Assembly: GCF_052324685.1 (NCBI RefSeq)
Contig: NC_135212.1
Location: 49,875,898-49,939,897 of the forward strand
Direction of reading: 5' to 3'
DNA length: 64,000 bases
Source: Brachyhypopomus gauderio
Lineage: Eukaryota > Chordata > Actinopteri > Gymnotiformes > Hypopomidae
The notes under the pieces are model-generated. The model worked only from the letters and a program-made list of their open reading frames with translations. It was not told where the DNA came from and did no database searches. The position numbers and the translations under genes were made by a program. Within the stretch, counting starts at the first letter, position 1; every line of letters begins with the position of its first letter. Positions 51,309-62,680 of this stretch are shown piece by piece.

Positions 51309-51378
<70 letters not shown>

Positions 51379-52250
51379 TCATATCAAATTGAGCACAGTG
51401 TGGGAAATATATGAAAACATACAATTTATACATGTATACAGTTACAACCTTCTAAAAATAACCGTGTGAATTGAGAGATAAGACAATAATAAGAACTGAA
51501 ATGACCCCATGACTATGACGAAGTGCAAAACAGTGAACAGTGAACATCAGATGAATACCTGAGCTGCATGTAGCTACGGGCATAAGTGAAAGCTCGTTTT
51601 ACAGAAGTATGTGTTCTACACTGGCTATCTATTACGCCAGCATGATATTACCTTACTTCTCCCCTGAGCTGTTGTTGTAACCTTGGCAAAAAACATTAAA
51701 CTAGTTGTTGACAAAATAATAGCTAACAGAAAAGACAGCACAAACATCATCTTGAAGGAAGAGAGCAAGGAGCAATTTAGTTGCTAAGGAGACTAGATTT
51801 CACAGTTTCACATAGATGTTAGAATTTATGCCCTTTAAAACATAAGCCAAACAGCAACCACAAACTAATCTCAGAAGTTGCACTATTGCACAGTAAAAAA
51901 CACATTATAGTCTGCAAGGCTTATGTCACGTAGAATTTACAACAAAGAATTGGTAGAAGTCATTTTTCAATTACAGTCTATTTACAATGGGTTCTCCTAT
52001 AATTGTTATGGCTAAGAATTTGGGTAGGGCACGGCCACTCTCAGATCACTGCCAAAGACCAACTCCTAAACAAAAGGTTCAAAGCAACTTTAACAATTCA
52101 GTTGCTCTGGCTTTTAGAAATCAGAATCCCGGATTTTAACGTATGCGTACTAGTGTCTCTGAGCAGCCTGAGTCAGTCTTTGTTCATTCTTTGTTTAGGT
52201 TGGCACACGCTATGCCATTGCTTCGTGTGACTATCACCTGCCTTGGAGCG

Positions 52251-52303
<53 letters not shown>

Positions 52304-53122
52304 ATTCAGGCAAATGAAATGCTCCCCGGATCAAGCTAAAGGGAATGCCGCTGGAATGTAAGGTGGGGAGCACTAAAACCTGATTAGGCTGTCTAGGAGT
52401 GCCTTGTCTTTTCATCATGACTGCTGCACCACGCGGCTTTCTTTAAATGGATTAGTGAGCTGTAGAAATTAATAAACACGATTAAATGTCTTACCATTGA
52501 TTGAGGTTGTACGTAATCTATCAACACATAGTAGGCTATAGGCAAACCGACCCTTAAAACTGCAAGGGTTTCACAGCTAATCGATGACAAAATAACTAAT
52601 ATTTATTTCCCCGAAAATCAAGTTAGTATGTACCATTCTAAACTTATATATAAAGCCGGTGTACAGAACACCGGACACAGCATAAACAGGCCAATTCCCC
52701 GCCCGTCTCTACTTGACAGCTGCAATGAACCAATTTCTACGCCAACCGGAGACTGGATCTACAGGAGCTGAGCCCGCCTTCTAGTGGGATTGGACGTTTT
52801 ATGTGCCAGTCTGGACCTAATTGCTTTGCCGTCATTCTTAAATGCATTATCCGGTATATTTTCTTACAGATGTAGGACTAGATTGCATTAATACTAGAAC
52901 CGTCCGTCTTTATTCTTGTATTGTGTTTTGCAAGAATATTAACTTAATGTTTTAATAAAATTTTGGAATCACTTGGTACTTTATAAACATTGGCCAATGT
53001 CGAATGCAACAGGTTCGAAGCATTTATGTTAAAATTCCCATTTTCTTAGATATTTAACTTCCGCACTCACCTATACGTTGACCTACGGGTGTAGAAAAAG
53101 GATTTCCTATTAAAAAGTCCAT
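45378..53122 (-). CDS. tom1: TOM1-family VHS/GAT endosomal adaptor, closest to TOM1
   Basis: Fifteen coding exons on the minus strand: 53122-53071, 51307-51223, 51057-50979, 50831-50682, 50489-50355, 49845-49714, 49155-49039, 48937-48804, 48503-48464, 48338-48206, 48099-48051, 47833-47761, 47021-46962, 45937-45898, 45469-45378. All junctions are GT-AG and in phase; 1371 nt, 456 aa plus TAG (human TOM1 about 492). The N-terminus [17 protein letters not shown] matches TOM1/TOM1L2. A VHS domain covers about 12-155 ([42 protein letters not shown]), a GAT domain about 212-300, a LIDLNPG clathrin-box-like motif near 315, and the tail has MDDIEQWL and [22 protein letters not shown]. Family members bind ubiquitin, Tollip and clathrin in endosomal sorting. 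VHS residues favour TOM1 over TOM1L2 or TOM1L1, but the middle is diverged, so the paralogue is not certain. Confidence 0.88.
45701..45895 (+). mobile_element. V-SINE-type tRNA-derived SINE, copy 1
   Basis: The head has A-box-like GTGGTTAGGGAACTGG and B-box-like GGGTTTGATCCCC, then GAGCAAGGCCCTTAACCC, the conserved tail GGATAAGGGCGTCTGCCAAA and (AAATGT)n. It lies in the last intron of the TOM1-family gene and its tail ends 2 nt from the exon boundary. No clear target duplication is left. Confidence 0.85.
45938..46961 (-). other. Intron of the TOM1-family gene with LTR-like debris
   Basis: Contains (CA)n at 45977-45998 and, at about 46345-46535, a stretch with TCACCTGTCTTG and GTTTGTTTATTTAACTGG that resembles decayed LTR sequence. 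No target duplication found. Confidence 0.35.
48700..48780 (+). mobile_element. SINE/LINE 3' tail fragment with (ATT)n
   Basis: ATTGTAAATGCCTTTGGG, then GAAAAATGCTATACAAA and about nine ATT units, the usual end of L2-mobilised fish SINEs. It lies 24 bp inside the intron next to the exon ending at 48804. Confidence 0.6.
49380..49680. other. Intronic stretch resembling a decayed LTR
   Basis: Has CACCTGTCTAGCC followed by TATAAAAG and pyrimidine-rich sequence, a layout like the solo LTRs elsewhere in the window. Ends and duplications are not defined. Confidence 0.25.
51311..51377. repeat. (AC)n microsatellite abutting a splice acceptor
   Basis: About 33 AC units. On the gene strand this is (TG)n followed by TTAG and exon 2 of the TOM1-family gene. 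Confidence 0.95.
51378..53070 (-). other. First intron of the TOM1-family gene
   Basis: No gene inside. It contains (CG)n-(CA)n at 52248-52299. Confidence 0.6.
52248..52299. repeat. (CG)n-(CA)n microsatellite
   Basis: Six CG units followed by about 20 CA units; alternating purine-pyrimidine sequence with Z-DNA potential. Confidence 0.95.
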
Positions 53123-53260
53123 ATTGTCTATGAGTTAAATATCGTTTTTTGTTGGATACCTTACGACTCCAACCCCAATCGTCCTCTTATTGACGCTTGA
53201 GAGGGTTTACCCAGTGAACGTGCGAACTAGAAACTCAGCGAGGCTACGTCATCTTTTAAA
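53123..53260 (-). promoter_or_regulatory. Putative promoter/5' UTR of the TOM1-family gene
   Basis: Region directly upstream of the start codon. On the gene strand it has a CRE-like TGACGTA at 53251-53245. No TATA box is seen at a convincing distance. Assigned by position. Confidence 0.3.
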
Positions 53261-54129
53261 GGAGCATCTCCAGTAAATATATGTTTGGTATGGAAACATA
53301 TGGAAACTAAAAATGAGCATACGATTTTTTTTTTCATGTGATTATGCAATACATACGTGTCAGAGCGCATCATTAAAACGTCACTGGCCTGATGTGAATG
53401 GACAATAATGCGTTTGAAATGTCATGACCCAATGAAGGGTTATCAGTACTAAAATTAAAATGAAAATGTAATAGGCAAAGTAGATGCAACCCTGATCTCC
53501 TGATCTGATGGTCTTACTACATCCATGTATTTATTTATTTATTGCCTCTAAAAATGAGAATGAAGACAGGAAAGAAATGGAGGTGCATTAAATAAATAAA
53601 AATAAATAAAACAAGTTAAATAAGGCTGTGTTTGGCAACAAGAGGATCACCTTCCTAGTTACATGTGGTAACATTTGTTCAACACTCGTCACTCATTCAT
53701 TCATCATTATTCTTATGTGTATTTGTGAGTGAGAGTCTACGTAAGAAACAATATTTGATTTATGTTGGTAGTTACCATTTTGGACATTTATTTCAATATT
53801 GTCTTTATTTACTGTATGTATATTTTCCCATATACTTTGGAGACCATAGGTTGTTTCTCGGGCATATATGATACATAAACATTGGTAATTTTATTAAGCT
53901 TTTTAAAATTACAATGAGAATCAATTAGAAGAAAATTTTGCTAATTGTATTTCATCTAGACTTCAGCAAAATGCTGCACACCATAGGTGTGTTCAGATAA
54001 ACTTCAGAATTTCCGTTGAAGGAATGTGGTGGATTGAGGTGTTGGAATTGTAGGTACTGTGGTGTCCAGGAGATGGCAGTACCACCAGTAGTGCACTGAT
54101 CAAGCTTCCATCAAAGAATAAAGAGAATA
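53261..54129. other. Intergenic, nothing recognised
   Basis: AT-rich, with short (TTTA)n near 53530 and (AAAT)n near 53590. I see no gene. Confidence 0.5.
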
Positions 54130-55268
54130 CACTCAGCGGACACTTTATTAGGTACACCAGGTTGGACCCCCTTTTGCCTTCAGAACTACCTTAATCCTTC
54201 ATGGCACAGATTCAACAAAGTATTGGAAACATTCCTCAGAGAGTCTGGTCCATATTAACATGATAGCATCACACAGTTGCTGCAGATTTGTCAGCTGCAC
54301 ATCCATGATGTGAATCTCCCGTTCCACCACATCCCAAAGGTGCTCTATTGGATTGAGATCTGGTGACTGTGGAAGCCATTCGAGTACAGTGAACTAATTG
54401 TCATGTTTAAGAAACCAGTCTGAGATGATTCACACTTTATGACAGGGCGTGTTATCCTGCTGGAAGTAGCCATCAGAAGATGGGTAGACTGTGGTCATAA
54501 AGGGATGGACATGGTCAGCAACAATACTCAGGTAGGCTGTGGCATTGACACAATGCTCAATTGGTACTAATAGGTCCAAAGAGTGCCAGGAAAATATCCC
54601 CCACACCATTGTACCACCACCACCAGCCTGAACCGTTGATACAAGGCAGGATGGATCCATGCTTTCATGTCGTTGATACCAAATTCTGACTCTACCATCT
54701 AACCATCAGATCAGGCGACATTTTTCCAATCTTCCATTGTCCAGTTTTGGTCACCCGGTGGCACCCGGTGTGGTCTTCTGCTACTGTAGCCCATCCGTCT
54801 CAATGTTCGATGTGTTGTGCAGTCAGAGATGCTCTTCAGCATGCCTCAGTTGTAACGACTGGTTATTTCAGTAACTGTTGCCAATCTATCAACTCGAACC
54901 AGCCTGTCCGTTCTCCTCTGACCTCTGGCATCAACAAGGCATTTGCACTCACAGAACTGCCGCTCACTGGATATTTTCTTTTTCTGACCATTCTCTGTAA
55001 ACCCTAGAGATGGTTGTGCGTGAAAATGCCAGTAAATCAGCAGTTTCTGAAATACTCAGATCAGCCTGTCTGGCACCAACAACCATGCCACGTTCAAAGT
55101 CACTTAAATCACCTTTCTTCCCCATTCTGATGCTCAGTTTGAACTGCAGCAGATCGTCTTGGCCATCTCTACATGCCTAAATACATTGAGATGCTACCTT
55201 GTGATTGGCTGATTCGACATTTGCGTTAATGAGTAGTTGGACAGGTGTAATAAAGTGGCTGGTGAGTG
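54130..55268 (-). mobile_element. Tc1-type transposon with both inverted ends
   Basis: The left end CACTCAGCGGACACTTTATT and the right end, read from the other strand, CACTCACCAGCCACTTTATT match at 17 of 20 positions. Each end abuts a TA dinucleotide (54128-54129 and 55269-55270), the Tc1/mariner target. Length is 1139 bp. The enclosed transposase is broken. Confidence 0.88.
54150..55125 (-). pseudogene. Tc1-type transposase pseudogene
   Basis: From ATG at 55125 on the minus strand: GDLSDFERGMVVGARQADLS and a helix-turn-helix (SISETADLL, SRTTISRVYREW), a frameshift near 54970, then the DDE core with TMVWGIFSWHSLDLLVPIEH, SSDGYFQQDNTPCHK and SPDLNPIEHLWDVVER. Multiple frame breaks make it inactive. 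Confidence 0.85.
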
Positions 55269-55270
55269 TA

Positions 55271-56261
55271 TATTTAATAGCACATCGCACTGTTTAATAA
55301 TGTTGATGAACAAAACTTAAGACTACTTGAGATTAATGAATGACACTGATAAATAATTAATAAAAGAAATCTTATAAGACAAATCTTATATTATTATCTT
55401 GTAACATAAGGGAAAACCCCAAATGCTGCAGTGAACTCCCCCGTATAGCTCTCAAGAATATGTACGGTTAGGCAGGCTGTATTTTCACTGCAGTTAAAAT
55501 TTTACTTGGCACCTTTAGTGTGTCTGTCTTCTGTTTGTCAGAGCATATCTGTATAGAGTTTATTTCACCCTTTCCATTCTCTGTGTTTTCCCACTGTTGC
55601 AGTCTTGAGTGCGATCACCCCCCACACCCTGTGGGCTACATACAGAATGTTGGTGTTTGCACTGAGGAATACAGACTGTGAAACACCAGAAACACCATGT
55701 CACTTGTTTACCTTTAGTTTTTCCTTTATATTCTTCCATGTCCAATATATAATATGTCTGTATGAGGGACTGCATAACTGTTACTTATATAAGTATAGTA
55801 ACAACTTGGATATAAGCAACTTTTACTGTTCAACACAAGTGAACATGAAATGTCCATATCTCTGAAAAATGTCACAGATCCTAACACACTGCTGAATACA
55901 ATACGATGTATAAAAGATGAACACTAAAGGGCATCTAGGATTCTCTATGTAGTCTCACGACCCATCAGCAGTGAAAGCTGTTTATTCATTTATCACAGAG
56001 CAGAACATTCATTGTTCTTTAGTTCATTTAAGAGCCAAAACAATGATAAGGCATTCCATGCATAAAAAAATCTAATGTTTGTCATATTATGACCAATAGA
56101 ATAATTCTTGTATTCATGCATATTCATGTTCTGAAACATGTTTTTAATCTTCTTGGTTACTTGAATATGTCCCAGTCCTTTTTATGAATTATCATCTAGT
56201 AGGGTTACATTTGGTTACACAAAGGGTTCAAATGGAACCTGACCATAGAATTTTGTATCTC
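55271..56261. other. Intergenic, nothing recognised
   Basis: AT-rich sequence without a supported gene or repeat. Confidence 0.5.
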
Positions 56262-56266
56262 CTACA

Positions 56267-56563
56267 TGTGACGGGCAGGGAGTGCGAAATAAAATGGAAG
56301 TGATCACGCCAAGTCTCAGAGAAAAGGGAGGTTTTAATGTAGAAAGTGTGCAAACCAAAAACCCGTGACAAGATCCAAATGAAGGATACAATGACCAGCG
56401 GTCAACTGGTACAGACAAGACATATATATAGACAAACAAACAACCCTCAGGTGAGGCGGATCATAGGCCCCGCCCACCTGAGGAAAGAACACAATGAAAC
56501 AACAACAAGACAACTGCCGCTGTAGACGGAAGCGACCGGTAGTAGTCCCGCGGTACCGTGACA
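56267..56563 (-). mobile_element. Solo LTR (297 bp) with CTACA target duplication
   Basis: TGTGACGGG...CCGTGACA is bounded by direct repeats CTACA at 56262-56266 and 56564-56568. On the minus strand it starts TGTCACGGTACC, has a TATATATATG box and an ATTAAA poly(A) signal, and ends CCCGTCACA. Ends resemble those of the 32258 LTR but the body differs. Confidence 0.88.
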
Positions 56564-56799
56564 CTACAATGTATATCAGCAACATATTTTATTGCAGAGG
56601 GAAAGTCAGATATAGTTGTCACACTTGATCTACAAGACTTTTTAAAACAAATTATTGATGCTGATGTTTAAAGAAAATGACTTTTCAGAGGTTTTTGTAA
56701 CTGTTTTGGTTGACAATTACACGGAACCTCCGCTTTGTGTTCTGATGTTCATGTTTGAGTATTTCTGAAGACAATTCGAAATTTGACAAATGTTGTCAG

Positions 56800-56989
56800 G
56801 GCAGTCATGGCCTGGTGGTTAGGGAACTGGGCTTGTGACTGGAGAGTCGTGGGTTCGATTCCCAGACCTGAGGCCATGACTGAGGTGCCCCTGAGCAAGG
56901 CCCTTAACCCTCAATTGCTCACTTGTATAAAAATGAGATAAAAATGTAAGTCACTCTGGATAAGGGCGTCTGCCAAATGCCATAAATGT
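56800..56989 (+). mobile_element. V-SINE-type tRNA-derived SINE, copy 2
   Basis: Same family as 45701, with B box GGGTTCGATTCCC. It is flanked by the 12-bp target duplication AAATGTTGTCAG (56788-56799 and 56990-57001), which shows LINE-style integration and a fairly recent age. Confidence 0.92.
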
Positions 56990-59900
56990 AAATGTTGTCA
57001 GAATATTAACAGTCCAGCATTTTAAACACAATAGCACCATTAAACACAATACTTTTCTTAAAAATACCTTTAATGTGTTAACAAGCAACACTGCCTATGT
57101 CTGTACCCATACATGCAGTTATAGCCAGTTCAGTGAATCAAATTAATGTTAATGTTAAAGGAGCTATTGTGCTACAATCTTGTCATTTTTTGTTGTTGTT
57201 TTGTTTTTGTTTTGTTTTCAAAAAACAACAAAGCTAGGGTTAGGGTTATCAAAGCCACTCTCAATTCTCAGTTCGCGTTTCACACTGGTAAAGTGTGATA
57301 TGTGATGGGCCATGCTCACCCTTCATATCAGCTGTCCATGTTTAAAAGGTCACCTCATCTACCAGCATACTGTAAATTACGTTTTCATTTAGATAAAGCT
57401 CTAATATTAAAAAAAATATCATTATTATTTTACTGGCAAGAAGAAACCATGCAAAAGCAAAACTATTAATAGAAAACACAGTATGGCTCTGAACACCTGT
57501 GAACACTTAAAAGCTTCTCTCCTTTTTTCTATCAGACGAGACCAGTGGGAGAACTCAGATGAACTGTTCCTTTCACAATGGCCAGAAGTGAATCAAAATA
57601 ATACACCCGGGGTCACAGTTCACAGGAACAAGCCTGTTCTTCTATTACAGTACATACAGTATGTGTCGTCTGTTACTGTTATCATTTCATACCAAAAAAA
57701 GGTTTTACTGTATAGCGTATATGTACTGAATGTGCATACATAGCATATGTATTAATGAAAATACATGTACATGTTAGTTCTGTGATAAACTTTTACAGCC
57801 AATCACTATGCCCTGCACACTAACAATGTAACATCAAGTAGTGTTTTCCATTCATTACAGTGTAGAATGCTATTAGTTTGATATTTATGTGTAGACTTTT
57901 GATGTAAAAATAGCATGTTGTCCGTCACCTTCGGCTCTGGAAGTTTTGCCCAAATGAGCCATAGTTTCAGAAACTGTGTCCAAGCATTGGGGAAAAACTG
58001 TAATCAGTGATGCAGATGTCACTGTTGGACCAGTAGGTAGCCAGAGGCAACAACAGCTTTATTTTCTCCCACTTACTGTGAAGAGCAGGCTTGGCAATTT
58101 TGTATGTGAAGTCACTGAGGTCAGCGAATCAACAGAAATGTCACAGGCATTGCATCATTTGCAGATTTATAATGAAGGGAGGCACTGGTGAACTTCAGCT
58201 AGATTTAACCATGTTCAGCTAGAAGGGGACTAGTTAAATAATCACAAGAAAAACAAAATATAAATGTTATAAAAGCTAATAGTAGTCTTGTCTTTGAACT
58301 GAGAGGGTAGGTGGGTTTGTATTGTTCGGTAGTTCCAGTAGTTTCCTCCCAAACACAAGCGTCAGCTGGGACGTGACTTCCACTCAGTGGGCAACTTTTC
58401 TGTTACTGCTGCCCTGCTTCAACCCCATGTCACAAGTCACTTTTGTGTGACAAGTTGCTAGGGAATGACGGGCGAAAGTGAGTCGTGGTAGCTCGCATAA
58501 ATCCCACAGCTGTCAGACTTTCCCCTAAAGAGACGCCACGTGGCCCATGCAGCTGTTTTGCTGAAATCTTACATTCAATAGTACAGAATGCCAAAGCCAT
58601 TTGTAACTGCAGGACAAAAGGTGATGAGTAGAACATGTCAGGACTAGTGGGAAAACATGGGAAATGTCACATAGACTCACTTCCATTCACATAAACAACA
58701 TGCACAGCTGATGGCCAAGGTGTCATCTCTTCAACAGATGAAACAGTTGTATCTGTTCAGCAGAAATATAAGCAGTGACATGATGAAACCGAACAGTTTC
58801 AATTAAATGCAGCTCCTGCTAATGAATCCTTGTTACCCCAGCACAGTCCACTAATTATCCACAATTTGGGCCACGAATTAAATGTGGAGATGTGTCTTCA
58901 GGGATGCATGCAGTGACTCACAATTTGGTACTAACCTGATAACCTCAGAAATTCAGAAGAAAACATATATCTTTATTAATCACAACACAATGGTATTTGT
59001 TTTTTTGGGGTTTTTTTTTGCAATGTTACAGATATTTGACTGGCTCAAGATGAAATTTGCCTATGCAGTCAAGATGATTTTAATACAGTATTTGAGTACC
59101 AACCCCATCAATTGCATCAGATATTAAGTGATTATTTCCTAATAAAAGTACGTTAACTGGTTGTTACTGTGGTAGCTTGAAATACATTAACTCTGTTTTC
59201 ATGACTGACGACTATGCTATATTTCATTTTAAACTATGAAAAAGTCAATGAGTAATATTAAACATAGGTGTAAATATGACAGCAGTTATTTTTAGGGCAT
59301 GGAAATTCTCCATGCATCACGATGAACCCTGTGGCCCCACCAATGACTCATCTTGGTGTGCAGCACCTCTGCTCATAGAGGAATAGGATCTAAAGGGTGG
59401 GGGCAAAAGATAAAACAACTTGTTTGGTTATTCATCCACAGCAGTTCTAAACATATTCAGGTATACCGCCAGGTTGTCATGACAACTGCAAAATGCGGCC
59501 GTGAAGGGAATAGGTCAAATGTCAAAAGAGCTAATACATTTGCAGTGACCATGTCAGTGCTAGCGATTTGTGCATGGGTAATCCCATCTGTTATGTCCTG
59601 GTCTAAAGCAGGGGACCAAGACAGAAATGAAGTGCATCTTAGCTGCCAGACTCAAACACTGACAAGTCTCGACTTCAAGCCCAGTTTAATTTCAGTAGCA
59701 TCATTATGAGTACATGACATTGGAGTGCCCCAAAGCCAGAAATAACAAACAAAACAATCAAGCAACAGAGCAAACAGAACAAACAGATGCCACATGAAAC
59801 CAACATAAAAATCTAAAACATACTCCAACTCCACTAAACCAAAGCAATAAAGAACCTATCAAACAAAAGAATGTGTGGATCACTCCAGTTCAAACAAGCA

Positions 59901-60205
59901 GTGAACATTTAACTACTTAGATAACAGCACGAGGGAAGAGTCACGTTTCTAATGAGCAGATACACATAAATGGATATTCCAAAATGAGCTAGCCTGCTCA
60001 GCTGGCATAACTGCTTTGATTCCTTTCTCCCATTTAAACCAGTCTAAATGTTGCTTTAAATGTTAAAATAGATGGTGTTTTTGAATGTTCAAATAGATGG
60101 TGATGTTAAGCCCATGGACACCATCAATGTTTTAAGTGGGTCGGACAAATCAATCATCCAATTGCCAGCACACCTGAATCGTCAGAGACACACAGGTGCA
60201 TGCAT

Positions 60206-60206
<1 letters not shown>

Positions 60207-60280
<74 letters not shown>
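60207..60280. repeat. (CA)n microsatellite
   Basis: About 37 uninterrupted CA units. Confidence 0.95.
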
Positions 60281-60284
<4 letters not shown>

Positions 60285-62622
60285 CCCACACACACACCCA
60301 TAGACACCCCCATACAGCCAGGACAGGCACAAAAAAAACACCATAACATTACAGAAATATTACAGAAATATATTAATTATTAGTTTGCTTATAATTAAGT
60401 TTGTGGATAAAATATCAATTACATCACAGATGCATCAGCAGAAAAACAACACACCACTGGAATAAGCCTTCATAAATGGATCGGGACATTCAGTGTAGAT
60501 GCAGTGACTCAGTATTGACTTAAGCACCCTCTGTATCGCAGAATTAAATCTCTGAATTAAATACATGAGCCTGGTCTTCATTATGCATCAATATTAGTAT
60601 GAATTAAAACCATCCCTCCTCTAACAGTAAAACATCACCAAACTGGACCTCGATCACAGAAGAGAAACAGAGAAAGCATGAAACGAATATGATGTTAATT
60701 TCCCTTTTAACTAGAGTTCAGATTCAGATGAGACCTTCCCAGTATCTAACCAAAGCACTGACATCTATTCATTCTGGTTGGTGACTCTGTAATGTTTCTT
60801 CTTCCTCCTCATCAATGTATCTTTTTTCACACTTTTTTCTCTCCATTTCCCCCATGTTCCCCCACTAGACATGTTTAGGTCTAGCCAAGTTAAAATCAGG
60901 CTATATTCACTGATGGGAGAGACTGTAGCCAGACCTTAGAACATCTCAAGGAAACCAGAGTTGTCTTGGCACAGTCACACAAAGCACAATTACAGCCCTA
61001 GCTGATGTAGTTCACATGTGCATCCTTGCCTTTTAGCAAGTTTTTCAGGAACAGACAATAACATAAAAATAGGAGCCATGGCATAGTCAAGGGTCTTAGA
61101 AGAACTGCTCTTAGTAAGGCTCGACAAACACTTTTAATAAGCAGCAGTACAGAAACATATTACTGCTTAATTATGGTGTCTTAACATGCATCAATTTGCA
61201 TAATGTTTATGAAATTGAAATTGAAATTCCCATAATTTACATATCAATAACAAATTCAAAGAGTAGTAATCTTATTTTATTTAAGGACAATGTCAGGGAC
61301 TCTCTGCTGCCTGTCCAAACTGGTCCTGACTACAGGCCTCTGTACATAATCCTGCAGCATTCATTCACAGTTCCAGCTCATCTTACTCCTCTCTTCCCTG
61401 TGCTTTCTCTTTCTCCCTCTCTCTACATTATGGAACAAGTAAAACCACAGCATTCTTTAAGCAGAGTGAGGCCAGTCTTGGTGACGGTCGGAGAAGATGT
61501 CTGCTTTACCCTGAAGGTTGTTCTTCTGTACTGAGTAGAACCTGAGAAATAGAGTGAGTGAACGATAGATAGGGGAGAGAGAGAGAGAGATCTTTAAAGG
61601 TCAGTGATCCACTTAAACACTTAAGAGTACCTGGAATGGAATGTTTGTGCTTCTCTCCAGTTTTAGTTTTTTAGCCAAATAGTATTAATAGAATAAACAG
61701 GTAGCTGAACTTCCTATCGAACTTTATATCTTCAAACATTCTGGTGAACCTCTCAAAGACGAAAATTGTAAATGTGTGCCCTTCGTATTCCAAAAAAAAA
61801 ATATCACACAATCAAAAATAAAGAAAGAAAACCTAAGCAAATAAATCCAAGTCAGAGAGCAAGTGTTAACTAGTTTATATTCAGAAGAATAATGAGTCTT
61901 CAAATAGCTTAATGCTATGAGTCAAATAGTTCACGATACAATAGCTGGGCTGAGCAGCCTGGAGAGTGTAACAATGACCTGCTTGTTTGGACAGAAGAAT
62001 AGATGTTGAAGGAGATGCAGAAGAGACAACAGAGGGAATATGCTTCATAGTTAGTAACCAAATCTCATATTTTCACAACACGATGTGACCTCATCTGTCA
62101 ACATATTCTTAAGCTTCACATAATTATAGCTCAGTATGTGTTATGATAGAAGATGTACTATACCATGATATTTTAAGTTACTTCACATTTACGTTAAACG
62201 TTAAGTAATAACGTTAAATGTTTATCAGCGACACCACTCGTGGAACCAGAGTTTAAGTTTTTGCTCAGGCTGAAGTCACTGTGCTTAGAACTTCAGGGAC
62301 TAATCTAATTTCAGTACAATGTCCTAAACCTAGCACAGTGTCAGAATTTAGTGATGCCACCAGCATTAGGAAATGCAGCATTTACAGAGGGTAATAGAAG
62401 AGCAGCTTTTATAATATGGACCTACGGTTCTTGGTGTAGCTTGTGGGAAATTTCTTCTGTAGGAAATCTTCCATTTCCTTGTCTTCCTCCTTCTCTCTGT
62501 GTGGAGACAGAATCGGGTGCTTTATTAACAAATCCACAGACATATGTGCACATATATAAACAAAGGTAAGGGCACACAAATACATACACACACACAACCA
62601 TTAAATATCTATGTATGTATTG

Positions 62623-62624
<2 letters not shown>

Positions 62625-62678
<54 letters not shown>
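62625..62678. repeat. (GA)n microsatellite
   Basis: About 27 uninterrupted GA units. Confidence 0.95.

Positions 62679-62680
<2 letters not shown>

Noticed and set aside
57232-57250. Telomere-like TTAGGG repeats
   Set aside because: Only about two units, too few to be an interstitial telomere.
60072-60383. Open frames of poly His-Thr and poly Cys-Val
   Set aside because: Translation of the (CA)n tract; no gene evidence around it.
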